Shown: piece after piece, positions 1-8,597 of the stretch
Layout of the letters: every line of letters starts with the position of its first letter
How positions within the stretch are numbered: the stretch's first letter is position 1
Source of the DNA: Candidatus Aminicenans sakinawicola JGI OTU-1
Lineage (GTDB): Bacteria > Acidobacteriota > Aminicenantia > Aminicenantales > Aminicenantaceae
Length of the DNA: 42,411 bases
Direction of reading: 5' to 3'
Assembly: GCA_000493965.1 (NCBI GenBank)
Contig: AWNV01000021.1
Location: 2,429 to 44,839, forward strand
Program-made: the position numbers and the translations under genes
Notes under the pieces: model-generated
What the model was told of the DNA's origin: nothing
Databases searched by the model: none
What the model saw: the letters and a program-made list of their open reading frames with translations, nothing else

Positions 1-210
1 GCAATCAGGACATCTGATCCGCGCAAATCCACACTTTGGATTGCCGCAGTCTAGATATTTTTCTACCACTTCCTGAACAATAGGCCGAAGGTAACCATAG
101 CGTCTCTCAAACCGGTTCTCATATTCCTGAAGGAATTGCTCAAAATAATGGAAGAGCACCTGGTAAAGCACTGTGCGTTCAGGATGACGCTGACGATATA
201 CTCTGCTCAT
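1..210 (-). CDS. IS91-type transposase, N-terminal part (cut by window edge)
   Basis: Reading the minus strand from the ATG at 208-210 gives an open frame of 70 codons that runs off the window. It begins MSRVYRQRHPERTVLYQVLF and continues with a FERRYGYLRP segment, then paired cysteines (CGNPKCGF, then CPDC). This is the usual start of IS91-family (Y2/HUH rolling-circle) transposases: a short helical region followed by a zinc-binding domain. The catalytic tyrosines lie beyond the edge and cannot be checked. IS91 elements have no terminal inverted repeats, so no end can be placed in 211-277. Whether the copy is intact is unknown. Confidence 0.75.
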   Translation of the reverse strand, partial: MSRVYRQRHPERTVLYQVLFHYFEQFLQEYENRFERRYGYLRPIVQEVVEKYLDCGNPKCGFARIRCPDC

Positions 211-277
211 GGCAGAGATAGAGATTCAAGAAATGTGCCTGGGAGGAGAGATGTCTATTTTAATAGTATAATTTTGA

Positions 278-1354
278 TTAATGAAAACCGGATTGGGAAA
301 CCTTAAGCCCTAAGGCAGCCAGAGAGATTGGAATATGTTTTATTTTTCCTTTTGAAGACTTAATTTCTTGGATCATTCTAGCCCTCTTAAGGTCATCCTT
401 GCTGCTTAGGATAGTCAAAGAACCGCCTTTTCCCCCTGCTCCGTTAACCTTCCATCCGGCGGCGCCCCATTTTTTGGCAAGGCTTATTATAAAGTCAGCA
501 TCCTGGCAGATTAGCTCAGGATGTAAAGACCGTTGGCATTCGTTGTTATGGATCATTATCTCGCCAAAAGACTTCAGGTCTCCTTTGAGCAGGAAGTCCT
601 TTGCCCTGCAGGCAAGTTCTCTTAGCTGCTGGATTTTCTTGAATTGAGAACCCTGTTTTTCAAGAAAAGATATAACCTCTTCATGAAGAGCTGAAGAGAT
701 GTGTCCTGTTCCAAGGTATACGAGGCAGAGCCTCTTGTTTAAATCCGATTTAACCTTGGGATTAAGTTCTAATTTTGAGACAATGGCCTTTGGATAACTG
801 AACATATTGATAAAACATATACCTCCATGGGCCGCACACAACTGGTCCTGGATCCCGCTCTGGAGCCCGAGTTTATCTGTTTCTACACTATGGGCTAAAG
901 AGGCTATTTCTTCTGGAGAGTGGCTGTAAGGAGTAAGAAGGTCAAGCCCTCCGAGAAGAGCCACACAGACTGCAGCAGATGTTCCGGTAGAGCACCCCGG
1001 CGGAACAGGAGAATTGATGCTGATTTCGAGTTCAAATTCCTCTGGTACCGGAAGCGAATTGATGGCTCCCTGCAGCAGGGGATGAGGACTGAAAGATGGT
1101 TTTTCAGGATCAACATAAAAAGTGTCTCCGAAATTTTTTGCATGAACCAGGACTCGTTCCGTTTTTTTCTGTCTGATTTCAAATACTTCGATTTGAACCT
1201 CTATGCGGGGTGTGACTGCCATATTCAGGACTTTGCCTTCCCTGGAAAACCATGTGTCTGTCCAGCCTCCAATATCGTTTATTCTTATTGGAGCGGAAGA
1301 ATGGATAATTTTCAGGGGTTTTCTGCTGTTTTTTTCTTTAAGTCTATCTTTCAT
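278..1354 (-). CDS. GHMP-family sugar kinase
   Basis: A 358-residue GHMP kinase that transfers phosphate from ATP to a small alcohol, probably a sugar or sugar phosphate. Three family motifs are visible. The N-terminal substrate motif is at about residues 24-34 (RINDIGGWTDT). The glycine/serine ATP loop is at about 116-128 (PVPPGCSTGTSAA). The C-terminal loop is near residue 305 (KVNGAGGKGGS). The layout is closest to the heptose-7-phosphate kinase/fucokinase-like branch rather than classic galactokinase, but the substrate cannot be fixed from sequence. The ATG at 1354 has only a weak ribosome site. A small ORF with a strong site lies just upstream (1420-1497). No sugar pathway partner is adjacent; the next gene outward is a transposase. 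Confidence 0.85.
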   Translation of the reverse strand: MKDRLKEKNSRKPLKIIHSSAPIRINDIGGWTDTWFSREGKVLNMAVTPRIEVQIEVFEIRQKKTERVLVHAKNFGDTFYVDPEKPSFSPHPLLQGAINSLPVPEEFELEISINSPVPPGCSTGTSAAVCVALLGGLDLLTPYSHSPEEIASLAHSVETDKLGLQSGIQDQLCAAHGGICFINMFSYPKAIVSKLELNPKVKSDLNKRLCLVYLGTGHISSALHEEVISFLEKQGSQFKKIQQLRELACRAKDFLLKGDLKSFGEIMIHNNECQRSLHPELICQDADFIISLAKKWGAAGWKVNGAGGKGGSLTILSSKDDLKRARMIQEIKSSKGKIKHIPISLAALGLKVSQSGFH

Positions 1355-1419
1355 TCTGCATGAATTTAGATGGATTTTAGCAGTAGGGTCTTGCCAAAAT
1401 AATCTGCCTTTCAGGTTAA

Positions 1420-1497
1420 TTAATAATAATCATGCTCCCGCCGCTGCCATTTCCGAATCATGGATAAAAACACAGTCAGAATATAACGTTTTAACAT
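1420..1497 (-). CDS. Possible 25-residue leader or membrane peptide
   Basis: On the minus strand an ATG at 1497 follows a near-ideal Shine-Dalgarno (AAGGAGA, 1505-1511) by 7 bases. It opens a 25-codon frame, MLKRYILTVFLSMIRKWQRR followed by five more residues. The peptide has a hydrophobic stretch (YILTVFLSMI) followed by a strongly basic tail. It ends 65 bases before the GHMP kinase start on the same strand. It could be a leader peptide for that kinase, a small membrane peptide, or chance. I recognise no family; the good ribosome site is the only support. Confidence 0.25.
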   Translation of the reverse strand: MLKRYILTVFLSMIRKWQRREHDYY

Positions 1498-1581
1498 ATA
1501 GATTCTCCTTTCAGTAAATAAAGATTTCTGGATATCTATGTGAATTGAGCAAAACCAGCACATAAACTAGTCATCCATTCC

Positions 1582-1593
1582 ATTGTATACAAT
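1582..1593. promoter_or_regulatory. 12-bp perfect palindrome, possible operator
   Basis: ATTGTATACAAT is a perfect palindrome in the divergent gap between the GHMP kinase and mutS. The core TTGTATACAA resembles operators of GntR-type regulators. No such regulator is encoded nearby. The same core occurs by chance inside a coding region near 39088, so weight is low. The rest of the gap (1355-1695) holds the small ORF and a candidate mutS promoter. Confidence 0.2.
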
Positions 1594-1624
1594 ACGCTGA
1601 TATAAGTAAATTTGTTGTGAATTT

Positions 1625-1653
1625 TTGGACAAGTATAGGATTAATTTTACACT
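1625..1653 (+). promoter_or_regulatory. Candidate sigma-70 promoter for mutS
   Basis: TTGGAC (1625-1630), a 17-base spacer and TACACT (1648-1653) lie 42 bases before the mutS ATG. The -35 matches consensus at five of six positions; the -10 is weaker. Confidence 0.35.
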
Positions 1654-1695
1654 CTTGAAAAATCACGGCTTAAAAAGTATAGTTGATTTGAGAAA

Positions 1696-4329
1696 ATGGG
1701 AAAGAATAATTCTACTACTCCGATGATGGAGCAGTATTTTCGCATCAAGAAAGACTATAAGGATGCTCTGTTGTTTTTTCGGCTGGGAGATTTCTATGAA
1801 ATGTTCTATGTGGATGCAAAAATTGCATCTCCAATATTAGAAATTGCATTGACTTCCCGCCAGAAAGTGCCTATGTGTGGTGTCCCTTACCATGCAGTTG
1901 ATTCATATTTGGCCAAACTTCTCAGGCATGGATTTAAGGTTGCAATATGTGAACAGATTGAAGATCCGAAAAAAGCAAAGGGTGTGGTTAAGAGGGATGT
2001 GGTTAAGGTTTTAACTCCAGGGACAGCTATAGAATTAGAGCCGGAAACAGCAAAGGAGAATACTTATATTGTGAGTCTCTGCCTCCAGGATGAAGGCTGG
2101 GGATTGGCTCTTATTGATCTGGCCTCAGGCCAGTTAAAAGCGGCCCAGAGTGATCCGAAGGGAAAAAGGAACATTGTGGATGAGCTTTTTAAAGTTTCTC
2201 CAAGGGAGGTCATTTTTCCGGAGAGTCAGGAAGCACGTGTCAATGACATTCTTTCAAAGAATGGCATGGCATCTATTCTGAAGAGTCCTCAGGAGGATTG
2301 GGTTTTTGATTTTAACCATGCAAAAAATTATTTACAGGATCATTTCCGGGTCAAGTCTTTAGGCGGTTTCGGCCTTGCTGATAAGCATTTTGCTGTAGAA
2401 TCAGCAGGAGCCCTTTTGTTTTATCTTAAGAAGTTAAGAAAAGATTCACTTTCATTGATTAATAATCTTTCCTATATCCAGTCGGATGAAAATATGATCC
2501 TTGACACTTCGACGATAAAAAACCTGGAACTGTTGAAAAATTTAAGGGATGGACGTCTGAAGGATTCTTTTTTGGATATTATCGATTTCACGGTTACTTC
2601 TATGGGGGGAAGATTTATAAGGTCCTGTCTACTTCAGCCTTTACTGGATTGTTCTGAAATTAAGGGGAGGCAGGATTCTGTAGCAGAATTTCTCAACAAT
2701 ACAATTGCACGCAAGGAATTGAGGGAGAGCCTGAAAGTAATATTAGATCTCGAGCGTCTCACAGGAAAAATTTCCCTTGCGGTTGCTAATGCAAGAGACC
2801 TTGTGTGTTTAAAGAATTCTCTCTTGTATCTCCCGGAAATTCAATCCTTGATAGAGTCTTTTCTGTCAAAAAAAGTAAAAAAAATTCATGAAAAGTGGGA
2901 TAACGCCCGGGATATTGTGGAATTGATTGACCGTGCTATCCTTGATGAACCTGCTTTCCTGCTCACTGAAGGGAGGATCATTAAAGAGGAATATAATTCT
3001 GAACTGGATGAGCTAAGAAAGATAAGCCGTTCAGGCAAATCATTTATTACTCTTCTTGAAAAAAAAGAGAGGGAAAGAACAGGCATCTCTTCTCTAAAAG
3101 TTCGATATAACAAAGTGTTTGGATATTTTATTGATGTGACAAAGCCGAATTTATCATCAGTTCCTCCTGATTATTTCCGGAAGCAGACCCTGGTTAACTC
3201 AGAACGTTTCATCACACCGGAACTGAAAGAATATGAAGAGAAAGTACTCAATGCGGAGCAGAGTATTTGTAAATTAGAATACGATCTTTTTCTTGAGGTC
3301 AGAGAAAAAATATCACGAGAAGTCTCAAGACTCCAGAAAGTATCCTCTGATATTGCCTCTTTGGATTTGTTTTCTTCCCTGGCCGAGCTTGCTTCACAGC
3401 GAGACTATTGCTGCCCGCATGTAGATGATGAAGACAGGATTAAAATTGTAAGAGGGCGCCATCCTGTTATTGAAATGACCAATGAAGAGCCTTTTATCCC
3501 CAATGATACAGATTTGGATAGAGAAGGTGAACAGATCCTGATCGTCACTGGACCCAACATGGGTGGGAAATCTACCTATTTAAGGCAGGTGGCTCTCATC
3601 TGCATCCTTGCTCAGATGGGTTCTTTTGTTCCGGCAAAAGAGGCTGAGATAGGTGTCGTGGACCGCATTTTTACTCGAATTGGAGCAATGGATCTTTTAA
3701 GCGTTGGCCAGTCAACTTTCATGGTGGAAATGCTGGAGACGGCAAACATATTAAACAATTCCACTTCAAAAAGCCTGATTCTGCTTGATGAAGTGGGAAG
3801 AGGAACGAGCACTTTTGACGGCATCAGCATAGCCTGGGCGATTACTGAATATCTTCATGAAAAGGAAGATATACGGGCAAAGACTCTTTTTGCGACTCAT
3901 TACCATGAGTTAACAGAGCTTGCTTTGACTCTGAATCGCGTGAAAAATTATCATGTCTCTGTAAAAGAGCATAAGGATGATATTATTTTCCTGAGAAAGA
4001 TAGTTCCTGGAGCATCCGATCAAAGCTATGGTATTCATGTTGCTAAACTTGCAGGCATTCCCAGGAATGTTATAGACAGGGCCAAGGAAATTCTTTTTAA
4101 CCTGGAAAAACAGAAACTTGATGATTCAGGCCATCCAAAGATCGCGTATCGTTCTTCTAAAAGAAGGGATAAATCCCAATTTTTGTTATTCCAAGAAGAC
4201 AAAGAGCAAGCGGTTCTGGAGGATATAAAAGAAGAAATTGAGAACCGCAGCATAGATTCTCTTACACCTTTAGATGCTCTAAATTTGTTTAATGAGTTGA
4301 AAGCAAAACTGGACAAAGCCAAAGAATGA
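1696..4329 (+). CDS. mutS: DNA mismatch repair protein MutS
   Basis: An 877-residue, full-length MutS, the cytoplasmic ATPase that finds mismatches and small loops after replication. The mismatch-reading FYE motif is at residues 33-35 (GDFYEMF). The Walker A loop TGPNMGGKST is at 618-627, followed by the DEVGRGTSTFDG Walker B/signature block and the FATHYHEL motif. The length and the order of the mismatch-binding, connector, lever/clamp and ATPase domains are those of the MutS1 branch. No mutL is seen in the window. The ATG at 1696 has only a weak GAG ribosome site. The gene is monocistronic in appearance and converges with the small acidic gene at 4432. Confidence 0.97.
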   Translation: MGKNNSTTPMMEQYFRIKKDYKDALLFFRLGDFYEMFYVDAKIASPILEIALTSRQKVPMCGVPYHAVDSYLAKLLRHGFKVAICEQIEDPKKAKGVVKRDVVKVLTPGTAIELEPETAKENTYIVSLCLQDEGWGLALIDLASGQLKAAQSDPKGKRNIVDELFKVSPREVIFPESQEARVNDILSKNGMASILKSPQEDWVFDFNHAKNYLQDHFRVKSLGGFGLADKHFAVESAGALLFYLKKLRKDSLSLINNLSYIQSDENMILDTSTIKNLELLKNLRDGRLKDSFLDIIDFTVTSMGGRFIRSCLLQPLLDCSEIKGRQDSVAEFLNNTIARKELRESLKVILDLERLTGKISLAVANARDLVCLKNSLLYLPEIQSLIESFLSKKVKKIHEKWDNARDIVELIDRAILDEPAFLLTEGRIIKEEYNSELDELRKISRSGKSFITLLEKKERERTGISSLKVRYNKVFGYFIDVTKPNLSSVPPDYFRKQTLVNSERFITPELKEYEEKVLNAEQSICKLEYDLFLEVREKISREVSRLQKVSSDIASLDLFSSLAELASQRDYCCPHVDDEDRIKIVRGRHPVIEMTNEEPFIPNDTDLDREGEQILIVTGPNMGGKSTYLRQVALICILAQMGSFVPAKEAEIGVVDRIFTRIGAMDLLSVGQSTFMVEMLETANILNNSTSKSLILLDEVGRGTSTFDGISIAWAITEYLHEKEDIRAKTLFATHYHELTELALTLNRVKNYHVSVKEHKDDIIFLRKIVPGASDQSYGIHVAKLAGIPRNVIDRAKEILFNLEKQKLDDSGHPKIAYRSSKRRDKSQFLLFQEDKEQAVLEDIKEEIENRSIDSLTPLDALNLFNELKAKLDKAKE

Positions 4330-4412
4330 GGAGTATGCAGGAATTGAATTAGGATTGGTTGTAGGGAATGAAAGAACTGGCGCTATAGGACATCTCGAAA
4401 AGAGGAAGTATA

Positions 4413-4435
4413 TTAACCTGGATTATTCAGGTTAA
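4413..4435. terminator. Stem-loop between convergent genes, made from a palindromic repeat
   Basis: TTAACCTG (4413-4420) and CAGGTTAA (4428-4435) form a perfect 8-bp stem around a 7-base loop, followed by a short A/T run. It sits between the convergent ends of mutS and the acidic gene and covers the latter's stop codon. It could work as a bidirectional terminator. Its core is also two back-to-back copies of the GRATWATYCAGGT end sequence described at 24103-24362, so it may be the scar of a mobile element. Confidence 0.45.
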
Positions 4436-4764
4436 AAATCTTCAGTATCTTGCTTAGAGTTATAATCCTCTTCATCAATATCGTCTTCGAAGTCATTGTT
4501 TAAATTTTGGTCTTCATCGTAGGGGATTTCTCCCATTTCTTCTTTTCGTTCTGTCAGGGCAGATTTAAATTCTTCTTTATCTTCATAACGCCTTAAAAAG
4601 TTGGAAGCATTGTCAATGTAGCCTAATTCAAGATAGTCATCCTCTATCACGCAGAATATATATTTTCTGTGCCCGAGTTGGAGGTCTCCAACAGTTTCAA
4701 CAATTTCTGCTGAGTCTTGTATGGCATCCAGTGTTAACCAGCTTGAAATTTCTATTTCTTCCAT
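4432..4764 (-). CDS. Small acidic protein of unknown function
   Basis: A 110-residue protein I do not recognise. The first 75 residues look like a small folded domain of mixed strands and helices (KYIFCVIEDDYLELGYID, then a helix with FLRRYEDKEEF). The last 25 are an Asp/Glu-rich tail (DFEDDIDEEDY). There is no signal peptide or membrane segment, so it is probably cytoplasmic. A GAGGA ribosome site lies 7 bases before the ATG. Upstream on the same strand, TTGACA (4804-4809) with a weak TATTTT 16 bases on could be its promoter. GGAAAAATAACATT occurs twice there, near 4778 and 4811. Codon use and the ribosome site support a real gene. Confidence 0.6.
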   Translation of the reverse strand: MEEIEISSWLTLDAIQDSAEIVETVGDLQLGHRKYIFCVIEDDYLELGYIDNASNFLRRYEDKEEFKSALTERKEEMGEIPYDEDQNLNNDFEDDIDEEDYNSKQDTEDF

Positions 4765-4901
4765 TTTGTATCCTCAAGGAAAAAATAACATTTTTATTTA
4801 AATTGTCAAGAGGAAAAATAACATTATTGTAAAATTTTTAAAGTAATATAATGCTGAATTTCATGAAAGTTTTAAATTGTGAAAATTCTCTTGGTGCTGG
4901 T

Positions 4902-4931
4902 TTGAATTTTTCCTTTTCTTTTATATATATT
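4902..4931 (+). promoter_or_regulatory. Candidate promoter for clpB
   Basis: TTGAAT (4902-4907) and TATATT (4926-4931) are separated by 18 bases in the AT-rich gap before clpB. No CIRCE-type inverted repeat is seen. The 264-base gap holds no other gene; a 9-codon ORF at 4982 has no support. Confidence 0.25.
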
Positions 4932-5028
4932 ATAGTATAGTTAGCGGTCATTATTTTGAAGAATAAAAGAGGATAATGTATATGCAGAAAAATGGAAGTT
5001 TATCAATATAGATAGGAGAATCATTAAA

Positions 5029-7632
5029 ATGAGATGGGATAAATTTACTATTATGTCTCAAGAAGCTTTACAGCTAGCCCAATCCAGGACAGAAGAGCTT
5101 GGACATCAGGAGGTCAAGCCGGAACATCTTCTCTGGGCGTTTTTAAATCAAGAAGAGAATATTGTTAACTCGGTTTTAATTAAAGTTGGGATTAGCCCTT
5201 CCACTGTCCTCCTGGATCTTGAAAAAATACTGGAAAAATATCCAAAGGTTGAAGGGCCGGGAGAAGTTTATCTCTCTTCTACGTTGCGGCATATAATAAA
5301 TAGTGCCATGAAAGAAGCGTCTAAGCTCAAAGATGAATATGTCTCGACCGAGCATATACTTCTTGCCCTTCTCAAAGAAGGGAGCAGTGAAGCCAGCCAG
5401 ATATTGAAGAAAAATGGAGTTAGCGAAGATGTTGTCCTCAAAGCCCTAATGGCTATAAGAGGGACACAGCGAATTACTGACCCTCAACCCGAGGGGAAAT
5501 ATCAGGTGCTGGACCGGTATGCTCGGGATATCACGGCAATGGCCAAGCAGGGGAAATTAGATCCGGTAATTGGGCGTGAAGATGAGATAAGAAGAGTCAT
5601 TCAAGTCCTTTCACGAAGAACAAAAAATAATCCTGTCTTAATTGGGGAAGCAGGAGTCGGCAAAACTGCTGTTGTCGAGGGATTAGCTCAGAGAATCGCT
5701 AATGGAGATGTTCCACAGTCTTTGAAAAACAAGAAGATTATAGCCCTGGATATTGGGGCATTAATCGCTGGAACGAAATATCGAGGAGAATTTGAAGACA
5801 GGTTAAAGGCTTTTTTGAAAGAGATAAAAGAGGCAGAGGGGAAAATTATCCTTTTCATTGACGAGCTCCATACAATCATTGGTGCAGGGGCCGCAGAGGG
5901 AGCTGCTGATGCATCAAACATGCTCAAGCCTTCTCTGGCCAGAGGGGAGTTGAGGTGTGTTGGTGCGACTACACTCAATGAATATAAAAAGCATATTGAG
6001 CGGGATGCCGCCCTGGAAAGAAGATTTCAGCAGGTTTATGTGAGAGAGCCTTCTGTTGAAGATACAATATCTATTTTGAGAGGGGTAAAGGAAAAATATG
6101 CAGTTTACCACGGTGTTGAAATCAAAGATTCTGCTTTGATTGCAGCGGCTACTCTTTCAAACAGATACATTACCGGTCGATATTTGCCTGACAAGGCGAT
6201 AGATTTAATTGATGAAGCAGCTTCACGTATCAGGATAGAAATCGACAGCATGCCTGAAGAGATAGATGAACTGGAGAGACGGGTTATCCAGTTAGAGATT
6301 GAAAAGCAGGCTTTAAAGAAAGAAAAAGACAGGAGTGTGAAAAGAAAATTAGAAAAATTGAATAGAGAACTTGCTGATTTGAAAGAAAAAGGCAGTATTA
6401 TGAAAGCTCAATGGAAGCATGAAAAAGAGTTGATTGATAAAATAAAGCGGTTAAAACAAGAGACTGATGCCTTAAAGGTTGAAGAGCAAAATCTAGAGAG
6501 AAGGGGTGATTTGGAGAAGGTCGCAGAGATCAGATACGGCAAATTGATCGAATTACAAAAAGAAAGGGAGAAAACAGCAGGTGATCTGGCAAAGATTCAG
6601 AAAAAGGGGAAAATGCTCAAGGAAGAAGTGGATGAAGAGGATATTGCATTTATTGTGTCAAAATGGACAGGAGTTCCGGTTTCAAAAATGCTTGAAGGAG
6701 AAGTGGAGAAACTTATTAAAATGGAAGAGAACCTGGCAAGGAGAGTTGTTGGCCAGGATCATGCTTTGAGGGCTGTTTCTGATACAGTGAGGAGAGCGAG
6801 GGCCGGAATCCAGGATGCTTCACGCCCATTGGGATCGTTTATATTTTTAGGGCCGACGGGGGTGGGAAAGACGGAATTGTCCAGGGCACTGGCTGAATTT
6901 CTTTTTGATGATGAAAGGGCAATGGTAAGGCTTGATATGTCTGAATATATGGAAAAACATACAGTATCCCGCCTTATAGGAGCTCCTCCTGGGTATGTTG
7001 GATATGAAGAGGGAGGCCAGCTTACAGAGGCTGTAAAGCGCAGGCCGTTCTCGATTATTTTACTGGACGAAATAGAAAAAGCCCACTCTGACGTACTTAA
7101 CATTCTCCTTCAGATCCTGGATGATGGCAGGCTGACAGACGGAAAAGGAAGAACAATCGATTTTAAAAACACAATCATTATCATGACTTCAAATCTGGGT
7201 AGCCAGGTCATTAAAGAACTCAGCCAAGATTTTAAGATGATGGAAAAAAGAGTGAAGGAAATAATGGAAAACCACTTCAAACCGGAGTTTCTCAACCGCA
7301 TTGATGAAATCATAATATTTAAACCCTTATCCAGGGAGGTTATCTTTAAAATATTGAACTTACAGCTTGACGAACTGAGAAGAAGACTGAAAGACAAGAA
7401 GATAGACATAAAAGTGACTACTAAAGCAAAGAAATTATTGGTAGAGCGAGGGTATGATCCTGTCTACGGAGCCCGTCCGTTGAAAAGGACAATTCAGCAG
7501 GATATCCAGAATGCCCTGGCACTCAAAATACTGAAAGGAGAGTATAAAGAAGGAGATACTGTAAGTATAGATGTAAATGAAAAAGGGGAGTATGATTTTA
7601 TAAAACTAGGAGAGACAAAGAGACCCCATTAG
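5029..7632 (+). CDS. clpB: ATP-dependent disaggregase ClpB
   Basis: An 867-residue ClpB/Hsp104-type AAA+ unfoldase that pulls proteins out of aggregates with the DnaK system. The N-terminal Clp repeat domain covers residues 1-150. The first AAA+ module has Walker A at 206-213 (GEAGVGKT) and an FIDELHT Walker B. A long charged coiled coil at about 405-525 is the middle domain that separates ClpB from ClpA and ClpC. The second AAA+ module has Walker A at 608-615 (GPTGVGKT) and LLDEIEKAH. The C-terminal region ends with the YDPVYGARPLKR block. An AGGAGA site precedes the ATG. No dnaK, dnaJ or grpE is in the window. The sugar cassette begins 34 bases downstream on the same strand. Confidence 0.97.
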   Translation: MRWDKFTIMSQEALQLAQSRTEELGHQEVKPEHLLWAFLNQEENIVNSVLIKVGISPSTVLLDLEKILEKYPKVEGPGEVYLSSTLRHIINSAMKEASKLKDEYVSTEHILLALLKEGSSEASQILKKNGVSEDVVLKALMAIRGTQRITDPQPEGKYQVLDRYARDITAMAKQGKLDPVIGREDEIRRVIQVLSRRTKNNPVLIGEAGVGKTAVVEGLAQRIANGDVPQSLKNKKIIALDIGALIAGTKYRGEFEDRLKAFLKEIKEAEGKIILFIDELHTIIGAGAAEGAADASNMLKPSLARGELRCVGATTLNEYKKHIERDAALERRFQQVYVREPSVEDTISILRGVKEKYAVYHGVEIKDSALIAAATLSNRYITGRYLPDKAIDLIDEAASRIRIEIDSMPEEIDELERRVIQLEIEKQALKKEKDRSVKRKLEKLNRELADLKEKGSIMKAQWKHEKELIDKIKRLKQETDALKVEEQNLERRGDLEKVAEIRYGKLIELQKEREKTAGDLAKIQKKGKMLKEEVDEEDIAFIVSKWTGVPVSKMLEGEVEKLIKMEENLARRVVGQDHALRAVSDTVRRARAGIQDASRPLGSFIFLGPTGVGKTELSRALAEFLFDDERAMVRLDMSEYMEKHTVSRLIGAPPGYVGYEEGGQLTEAVKRRPFSIILLDEIEKAHSDVLNILLQILDDGRLTDGKGRTIDFKNTIIIMTSNLGSQVIKELSQDFKMMEKRVKEIMENHFKPEFLNRIDEIIIFKPLSREVIFKILNLQLDELRRRLKDKKIDIKVTTKAKKLLVERGYDPVYGARPLKRTIQQDIQNALALKILKGEYKEGDTVSIDVNEKGEYDFIKLGETKRPH

Positions 7633-7666
7633 TGCATCCCAATGGAGTTATTTTAAGAGGAATATA

Positions 7667-8596
7667 ATGGCTATTATAAAAAGATATGAAAGGAACCCAA
7701 TATTAACTAAAAATGATGTCCCCTACCCGGTAGCAACTGTTCTTAATGCTGCTGTAACAAAATATAATAATAAATATATAATGATTTTTCGCTCACACTT
7801 AAGAAATGGACGTAGCATCCTTGGTATAGCAGATAGTAATGATGGATTTAAATTTAAAGTAGCTAAAAAGCCGTTCATGATTCCTTCAAAAGATGGGATT
7901 TTTAAAGAATATGAAGAATATGGAATTGAAGACCCACGTATTACTTTTATAGATGATGAATATTTGATTACTTATAGTGCTTATTCAAGATATGGAGTTC
8001 GTGTAGCTCTTGCAAAAACTAAAGATTTTAATAAAGTTGAAAGGTTCTCTCTAATAACGGAATCTGATCATAGAAATATTGTTATTTTTCCTGAAAAATT
8101 TAGTGGATTATATGTTTGCCTGGATAGGCCACACTCTCAAATGATTCCTTGGTCAATATGGATATCTTATTCTCCGGATTTAAAATTTTGGGGGAATTCT
8201 AAATTGATAATGAAACCTGCTCATTACCACTGGGATGAAGTGAAGATTGGCCCGGGGGCACCACCAATAAAAACAAAATATGGATGGTTAAGCATTTATC
8301 ACGGTGTATTTCATACAATGGATGGTAATATTTATAGATTAGGTGTTGCACTGCATGATTTGAGTGATCCTTCCAGAATTATTGGCGTAGGTGATAACTG
8401 GATATTGCAGCCTGAAGAACCATATGAAATTACTGGCTATGTTCATAATGTAGTTTTTTCATGTGGGGCTGTCCCTGAGGATGACGGCACTTTAAAGATT
8501 TATTGGGGAGGGGCAGATAGCGTGATGTGTGTTGGGACTGCTAAGATAAATGATATTGTTAATCATTGCCTGGAAAATCCAAGGCCAGCACTATAA
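7667..8596 (+). CDS. GH130-family glycoside phosphorylase (mannoside type)
   Basis: A 309-residue five-bladed beta-propeller enzyme of GH130. Known members split beta-mannosides with phosphate to give mannose 1-phosphate, and the reaction is reversible. The family's catalytic Asp lies in the YGIEDPRIT motif (Asp89). Other family features are the NAAVTKYNNKYIMIFRSH strand near the N terminus, the KIGPGAPPI segment and the late HNVVFSCGA motif. There is no signal peptide, so it acts in the cytoplasm. It follows clpB by 34 bases and is followed by a GT4 gene whose ATG is 1 base after this stop, so these two are surely co-transcribed. Whether the target is a beta-1,2 or beta-1,4 linkage cannot be read from sequence. 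The cassette looks more AT-rich than clpB by eye. Confidence 0.85.
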   Translation: MAIIKRYERNPILTKNDVPYPVATVLNAAVTKYNNKYIMIFRSHLRNGRSILGIADSNDGFKFKVAKKPFMIPSKDGIFKEYEEYGIEDPRITFIDDEYLITYSAYSRYGVRVALAKTKDFNKVERFSLITESDHRNIVIFPEKFSGLYVCLDRPHSQMIPWSIWISYSPDLKFWGNSKLIMKPAHYHWDEVKIGPGAPPIKTKYGWLSIYHGVFHTMDGNIYRLGVALHDLSDPSRIIGVGDNWILQPEEPYEITGYVHNVVFSCGAVPEDDGTLKIYWGGADSVMCVGTAKINDIVNHCLENPRPAL

Positions 8597-8597
8597 T

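Noticed and set aside
920..1517. Plus-strand open frames across the GHMP kinase and its upstream region
   Set aside because: They are antisense to a clear kinase gene, lack ribosome sites and show no family features.
4982..5014. 9-codon ORF before clpB
   Set aside because: No distinct features; a peptide this short arises often by chance.
8550..8597. Earlier ATG for the GT4 gene
   Set aside because: It would add 16 residues that overlap GH130 and precede the conserved first strand.
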